From assembly GCA_017420455.1 (NCBI GenBank), contig JAFOJB010000056.1, forward strand, positions 1-17,020: a DNA stretch of 17,020 nucleotides. Reading direction: 5' to 3'. Every line of letters begins with the position of its first letter. The stretch's first letter is position 1. The notes under the pieces were generated by a model, which saw only the letters and a list, made by a program, of their open reading frames with translations, was not told where the DNA came from and did not search any database. The stretch comes from Blautia sp. GTDB taxonomy: Bacteria; Bacillota; Clostridia; Lachnospirales; Lachnospiraceae. Shown in pieces: positions 13,626-17,020 of the stretch. A program made the translations under genes and the position numbers.

Positions 13626-14621
13626 TTATTTTTCGAGCATATGGCAGGCTGCGAAATGCCCGGGGGAATATTCCTTAAGCTGCGGCATGTCCTTTTTGCA
13701 GCGGTCTGTCGCATAGGGACAGCGGGTGTGGAAACGGCACCCGGAGGGCGGGTTCAGCGGACTGGGGATATCTCCCTCCAGCAGGATCCGCTGACGGGTC
13801 CGGTTTTTCTTCGGATCCGTGAGGGGCACTGCGGAAAGCAGCGTCTGGGCGTACGGGTGGATGGGATGCGCGCAGAGCTCGAAGCTTTCCGCCAGCTCCA
13901 CAAGACAGCCCAGATACATGACGCCGATCCGGTTGGAAATATGACGCACCACGGAAAGATCGTGGGCGATGAACAGGTAGGTAAGGCCGATCTGCGCCTG
14001 CAGCTCCTCCAGCATATTGACGACCTGGGACTGGATGGAAACATCCAGTGCCGAAATAGGCTCATCGCAGACGATAAACTGCGGCTCTACTGCCAGCGCC
14101 CGGGCAATGCCGATCCGCTGCTGCTGGCCTCCGGAAAATTCGTGGGGGAAACGGTTGGCGTGCTCTGTGTTCAGACCGACCAGCCGGAGGAGCTCCCGGA
14201 TCCTCTCGGTCCGGTTTTCCTTTCCCTGGTACAGCTTATGGATATCCAGTGCTTCGCCTACGATCTCGCCGACTGTCATACGGGGATCCAGAGAAGCAGA
14301 AGGATCCTGGAAGATCAGCTGCATTTTCCTGCGATAGGGCAGCATGTTCTCGTGAATCCTGTTTTCACTGTCATAGATGGTTTTGCCATCGTAGATGATC
14401 TGGCCGGAGGTGGGATGGTAAAGCTGCAGCAGCGTCCGTCCGAAGGTGGTCTTTCCGCAGCCGGATTCCCCCACAAGCCCCAGGGTCTCTCCTTCATAGA
14501 TATACAGGGAGACATCCTGCACGGCCTGTACATAGCTGGTACGGAAGGCGCCCTGTTTTACGGGAAAATACTTGCGGAGCTTATTCACTTCCACCAGTTT
14601 CTTGCGTGTGTTTTCGCTCAT
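13626..14621 (-). CDS. oppF: Oligopeptide ABC transporter ATP-binding protein OppF
   Basis: A 331-residue ATPase with Walker A GESGCGKT at 51-58, Q-loop Gln105, signature FSGGQQQR at 162-169, Walker B ending in Asp186-Glu187, D-loop SALD and switch His220. The C-terminal oligo_HPY extension holds Cys295, Cys301, Cys308 and Cys326, a spacing found in this subfamily and, in some characterised Opp/Dpp ATPases, a ligand set for a [4Fe-4S] cluster. It pairs with OppD to power peptide import. Its ATG overlaps the oppD stop codon in an ATGA tetranucleotide, a sign of translational coupling. The order oppD-oppF, the QQQR signature and the HTRCP tail support the F rather than the D subunit. All catalytic residues are present. 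Confidence 0.93.
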   Translation of the reverse strand: MSENTRKKLVEVNKLRKYFPVKQGAFRTSYVQAVQDVSLYIYEGETLGLVGESGCGKTTFGRTLLQLYHPTSGQIIYDGKTIYDSENRIHENMLPYRRKMQLIFQDPSASLDPRMTVGEIVGEALDIHKLYQGKENRTERIRELLRLVGLNTEHANRFPHEFSGGQQQRIGIARALAVEPQFIVCDEPISALDVSIQSQVVNMLEELQAQIGLTYLFIAHDLSVVRHISNRIGVMYLGCLVELAESFELCAHPIHPYAQTLLSAVPLTDPKKNRTRQRILLEGDIPSPLNPPSGCRFHTRCPYATDRCKKDMPQLKEYSPGHFAACHMLEK

Positions 14622-15649
14622 GCGTCCTTCCCTCCCGTCTCCTTGGCTGCCTGACTGCCGCCGTCCTTCATTTTATCCATCACATGGAGCCAGCAGGCGG
14701 AGAGATGGCCCTCGCCCACTTCCACAAGAGGCGGCTTTCTGGTCAGGCAGATCTTCATGCAGTTTTCACAGCGCGGGCCGAAGGCACAGCCCTTGGGCAG
14801 GTCCAGAAGGTCCACAGGCGTTCCCTCGATGGGAATCAGTTTTTTGCCCTTTTCATCGTCCAGGTTCGGCATGGACCGTAAAAGCCCCCTGGTATAAGGA
14901 TGCGCGGGAGAGTAGAAAATATCGTCCACAACGCCCTGTTCCATGATATTGCCTGCGTACATAACGCTGACGGTATCGCAGATCTCTGCCACGACGCCCA
15001 GATTGTGCGTGATAAAGATGATCGCCATGCCGGTCTTTTCCTGAAGGCTCTTCATCAGCTCCAGGATCTGCGCCTGGATGGTTACGTCCAGGGCGGTGGT
15101 AGGTTCATCTGCGATCAGAAGCTTGGGATGGCAGATCAGGGCCATGGCGATCATGGCGCGCTGGCGCATACCGCCGGAAAACTCATGGGGATACTGGTCC
15201 ACCCGGCGCTCCGGATTGTTGACGCCCACCAGCTTCAGCATTTCGATGGCGCGGCGCCTGGCCTCTGCCTTGCCGATGCTCTTATCGTGGCAGAGGAGAG
15301 CCTCCATCAGCTGGTCTCCGATGGTATAGACGGGATTCAGGCAGGTCATGGGGTTCTGAAAGATCATGCTTGCCTTGTTCCCGCGGAATTCCCGTTTCTG
15401 GTTATCTGTATAGGCAAGGAGATCCTCTCCGTCGAAGGTGACAGAGCCGCCCACGATCTTTCCCGGATGGGCCAGAAGACCCATGATGGAGTAAGCCTCC
15501 ACGGATTTTCCGGAGCCGGATTCCCCTACGATGCCCATGACTTCATGTTCCTTTATCGTATAGCTGATGCCGTTCACCGCCTTTACTTCCCCGGCGGGGG
15601 TAAAGAAGGTGACCTGCAGGTCTTTTACTTCCAGTAAATTCTCGCTCAT
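14618..15649 (-). CDS. oppD: Oligopeptide ABC transporter ATP-binding protein OppD
   Basis: A 343-residue ATPase with Walker A GESGSGKS at 42-49, Q-loop Gln98, signature FSGGMRQR at 157-164, Walker B LLIADE at 177-182, D-loop TALD and switch His215. The C-terminal tail carries Cys288, Cys294, Cys297, Cys301 and Cys319, richer in cysteine than the partner OppF and compatible with an iron-sulfur or other metal site. MRQR in the signature and the position just after the permease gene fit OppD. It forms a heterodimer with OppF on the cytoplasmic side of OppB/OppC. GGGAGGG lies 5 bases before the ATG, 12 bases after the oppC stop, and its stop overlaps the start of oppF, so the genes are one transcript. 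Residues 324-343 are a short charged tail with no recognised role. Confidence 0.93.
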   Translation of the reverse strand: MSENLLEVKDLQVTFFTPAGEVKAVNGISYTIKEHEVMGIVGESGSGKSVEAYSIMGLLAHPGKIVGGSVTFDGEDLLAYTDNQKREFRGNKASMIFQNPMTCLNPVYTIGDQLMEALLCHDKSIGKAEARRRAIEMLKLVGVNNPERRVDQYPHEFSGGMRQRAMIAMALICHPKLLIADEPTTALDVTIQAQILELMKSLQEKTGMAIIFITHNLGVVAEICDTVSVMYAGNIMEQGVVDDIFYSPAHPYTRGLLRSMPNLDDEKGKKLIPIEGTPVDLLDLPKGCAFGPRCENCMKICLTRKPPLVEVGEGHLSACWLHVMDKMKDGGSQAAKETGGKDA

Positions 15650-15661
15650 TTGTACCCTCCC

Positions 15662-17020
15662 TTAATTTTTCAGTCTGGGATCCAGCGCATCTCTGAGACC
15701 GTCGCCGATCAGGTTCAGGGTCAGCACGATCAGACTCAGCAGGATGGCAGGAAACAGAAGCCTGTAAGGGAACAGAAGGAAGGTTTCCTTGGCGTCCGAA
15801 CACAGAGAACCCAGGGAAGCCATAGGGGCGGAAACGCCCAGTCCCAGGTAGGACAGGAAGGATTCCAGGAAGATTGCAGAAGGAATCTGCAGGCAGGTCT
15901 GGATGATCAGCTGTCCGATACAGTTGGGAAGCAGATGCTTTCTGATGATCCGGGAGGAGGGAGCACCCAGCACGGTGGCTGCGGTGACATATTCCTGCTC
16001 CTTCAGCTGGAGGACCTGGCCGCGGATGATCCTGGCCATGCCGACCCAGTAGAGCATGGCGAAGGTGATGAAGATACTCACGATACCGACGCCAAGAGAG
16101 CCCAGGGCAACGGCGAGGGGAGAACGGGAGGTATCGAACCAGTTCTGCAGCGGAGCCTTCAGAACCACCTGCAGCAGCAGGACGATGAGTACATCGGGGA
16201 CAGAATAGATCAGGTCCACGATACGCATCATGACAAAATCCACCTTTCCGCCCATGAAGCCGGAGATCGATCCGTACAGAGCGCCGATGATCAGAACGAT
16301 CAGGGCCGCCACGATACCGATGATGATGGAAACCTGGGAGCCGTACATACATCTGGCCATCAGATCCCGCCCCTGGGAATCCGTACCGAAATAGTGGGGG
16401 AAGACCCTCTTGTCGAGAACAAGCTCGCTGGCACCCTCTGCCGGCGTATCGGTGACCTCCAGCGGGGTCAGTTCCTTGAAGGAGCCGTTCTCATAGTCCT
16501 TGTCCTTTCCGATGGATACAGGATTTTCTGCATCCGCATCGAAGACCAGGGTCGCCTTTTCAATGGCCTTGTCCAGATGGAAGGCGTAGGTTTTGCCGTT
16601 CTTCGTAAAATACCAGTCGCCCTTTTTGATCGCAGTGAGAGACCCGGGCTTGATGGAGGTGACATAGACGCCGTCAAGACCGCTCTCCAGGAGAGTGATG
16701 GCCATTTTCTCCACATCGGAGTACTGCATGGGACCCAGCTTCTGGGCGCTGCGGTACTGCTCCTCGTAGCTGTAGGCGATAAAATGCGGACCTGCAAAGG
16801 AGAATAAAAGGATCAGGCAGAATACGATGAGGGCCCCCATGGAAACGTGGTTTTTCCGGAACCGGCGCCAGCCGTCCTGCCAGAAGGAAACGCTCTTGTG
16901 CATATGCACCATGGATTCCTTTTCTTTATCGCTGGCCTTACTGAAATCCTCTGCAGAAAACTGACTCATGTCGAGGATGGGATCGGTATTTGTATGAAAT
17001 ACCTGAAAGCTCTTTTTTCC
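15662..17020 (-). CDS. oppC: Oligopeptide ABC transporter permease OppC, 5' end unresolved at window edge
   Basis: An inner-membrane permease of the binding-protein-dependent family. From the ATG at 16969 it has 435 residues: cytoplasmic N-terminus with FWQDGWRRFRKN (29-40), TM1 about 43-65, HYFGTDSQGRD at 192-202, about five further helices, and the EAA loop (about 327-349, AATVLGA...LLP) that contacts OppD/OppF. About 120 residues (70-190) between TM1 and the FGTD motif form a hydrophilic extracytoplasmic insert; OppC proteins are commonly about 300-340 residues. The frame stays open from 16970 to the window end with no stop. ATG 16969 has no ribosome binding site, unlike every other gene here, so the true start may lie outside; an AAGGA before ATG 16912 is another option. 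oppB is expected just upstream. Confidence 0.88.
   Translation of the reverse strand, partial: GKKSFQVFHTNTDPILDMSQFSAEDFSKASDKEKESMVHMHKSVSFWQDGWRRFRKNHVSMGALIVFCLILLFSFAGPHFIAYSYEEQYRSAQKLGPMQYSDVEKMAITLLESGLDGVYVTSIKPGSLTAIKKGDWYFTKNGKTYAFHLDKAIEKATLVFDADAENPVSIGKDKDYENGSFKELTPLEVTDTPAEGASELVLDKRVFPHYFGTDSQGRDLMARCMYGSQVSIIIGIVAALIVLIIGALYGSISGFMGGKVDFVMMRIVDLIYSVPDVLIVLLLQVVLKAPLQNWFDTSRSPLAVALGSLGVGIVSIFITFAMLYWVGMARIIRGQVLQLKEQEYVTAATVLGAPSSRIIRKHLLPNCIGQLIIQTCLQIPSAIFLESFLSYLGLGVSAPMASLGSLCSDAKETFLLFPYRLLFPAILLSLIVLTLNLIGDGLRDALDPRLKN

Noticed and set aside
15650..16807. Plus-strand open frame of 385 codons opposite oppC
   Set aside because: Gln/Asp/His-rich antisense of membrane helices; oppC is well supported on the minus strand.

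Overview
The window looks like a chromosomal segment of a gut Clostridia bacterium, most likely Lachnospiraceae. This rests on strong GGAGG-type ribosome binding sites, sigma-A-type promoters, a roughly 50-55 % GC coding style judged by eye, a GAF/GGDEF/EAL/PAS protein, an Opp-type peptide ABC operon, a cytoplasmic GH29 fucosidase and characteristic intergenic repeats. The genus cannot be fixed from sequence alone. No rRNA, tRNA, CRISPR array, transposase, phage or plasmid gene was seen.

Left part (1-4606): two kinds of intergenic repeat precede a promoter and a long c-di-GMP signalling protein (GAF, two degenerate GGDEF domains, an intact EAL domain and a PAS-like tail; best start 296). It ends at a bidirectional terminator shared with a convergent small TSCPD-domain protein. 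Next on the minus strand come a second copy of the GGGGACGGTCC repeat and a HAD hydrolase. A repeat-rich gap of about 410 bases lies between the divergent HAD and polysaccharide genes.

Middle part (4607-10240, plus strand): a probable three-gene operon. It encodes a 1153-residue fused polysaccharide enzyme (unknown N-terminal domain, polysaccharide pyruvyl transferase, GT2 glycosyltransferase, long coiled coil), a UPF0126/TRIC-like membrane protein and an alpha-L-fucosidase. The fused enzyme probably builds or decorates a cell-surface glycan. The reason for its linkage to a fucosidase is unknown.

Next (10241-11580): a repeat-bearing leader and a good promoter drive a lipoprotein whose middle is a long run of 11-residue Glu/Ala/Lys repeats ending in a small beta-rich domain, closed by a UUCG-loop terminator.

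Right part (11636-17020, minus strand): a peptide ABC transporter operon in the order oppC (5' end unresolved at the window edge), oppD, oppF, oppA, with oppB presumably just outside. oppA probably also has its own promoter. It carries an ordinary signal peptide without a lipobox, and a four-copy 14-base array overlaps its stop codon ahead of a terminator.

No clear new defence or mobile system is present. The most unusual items are the fused glycan enzyme, the 11-mer lipoprotein and the dispersed intergenic repeat families.
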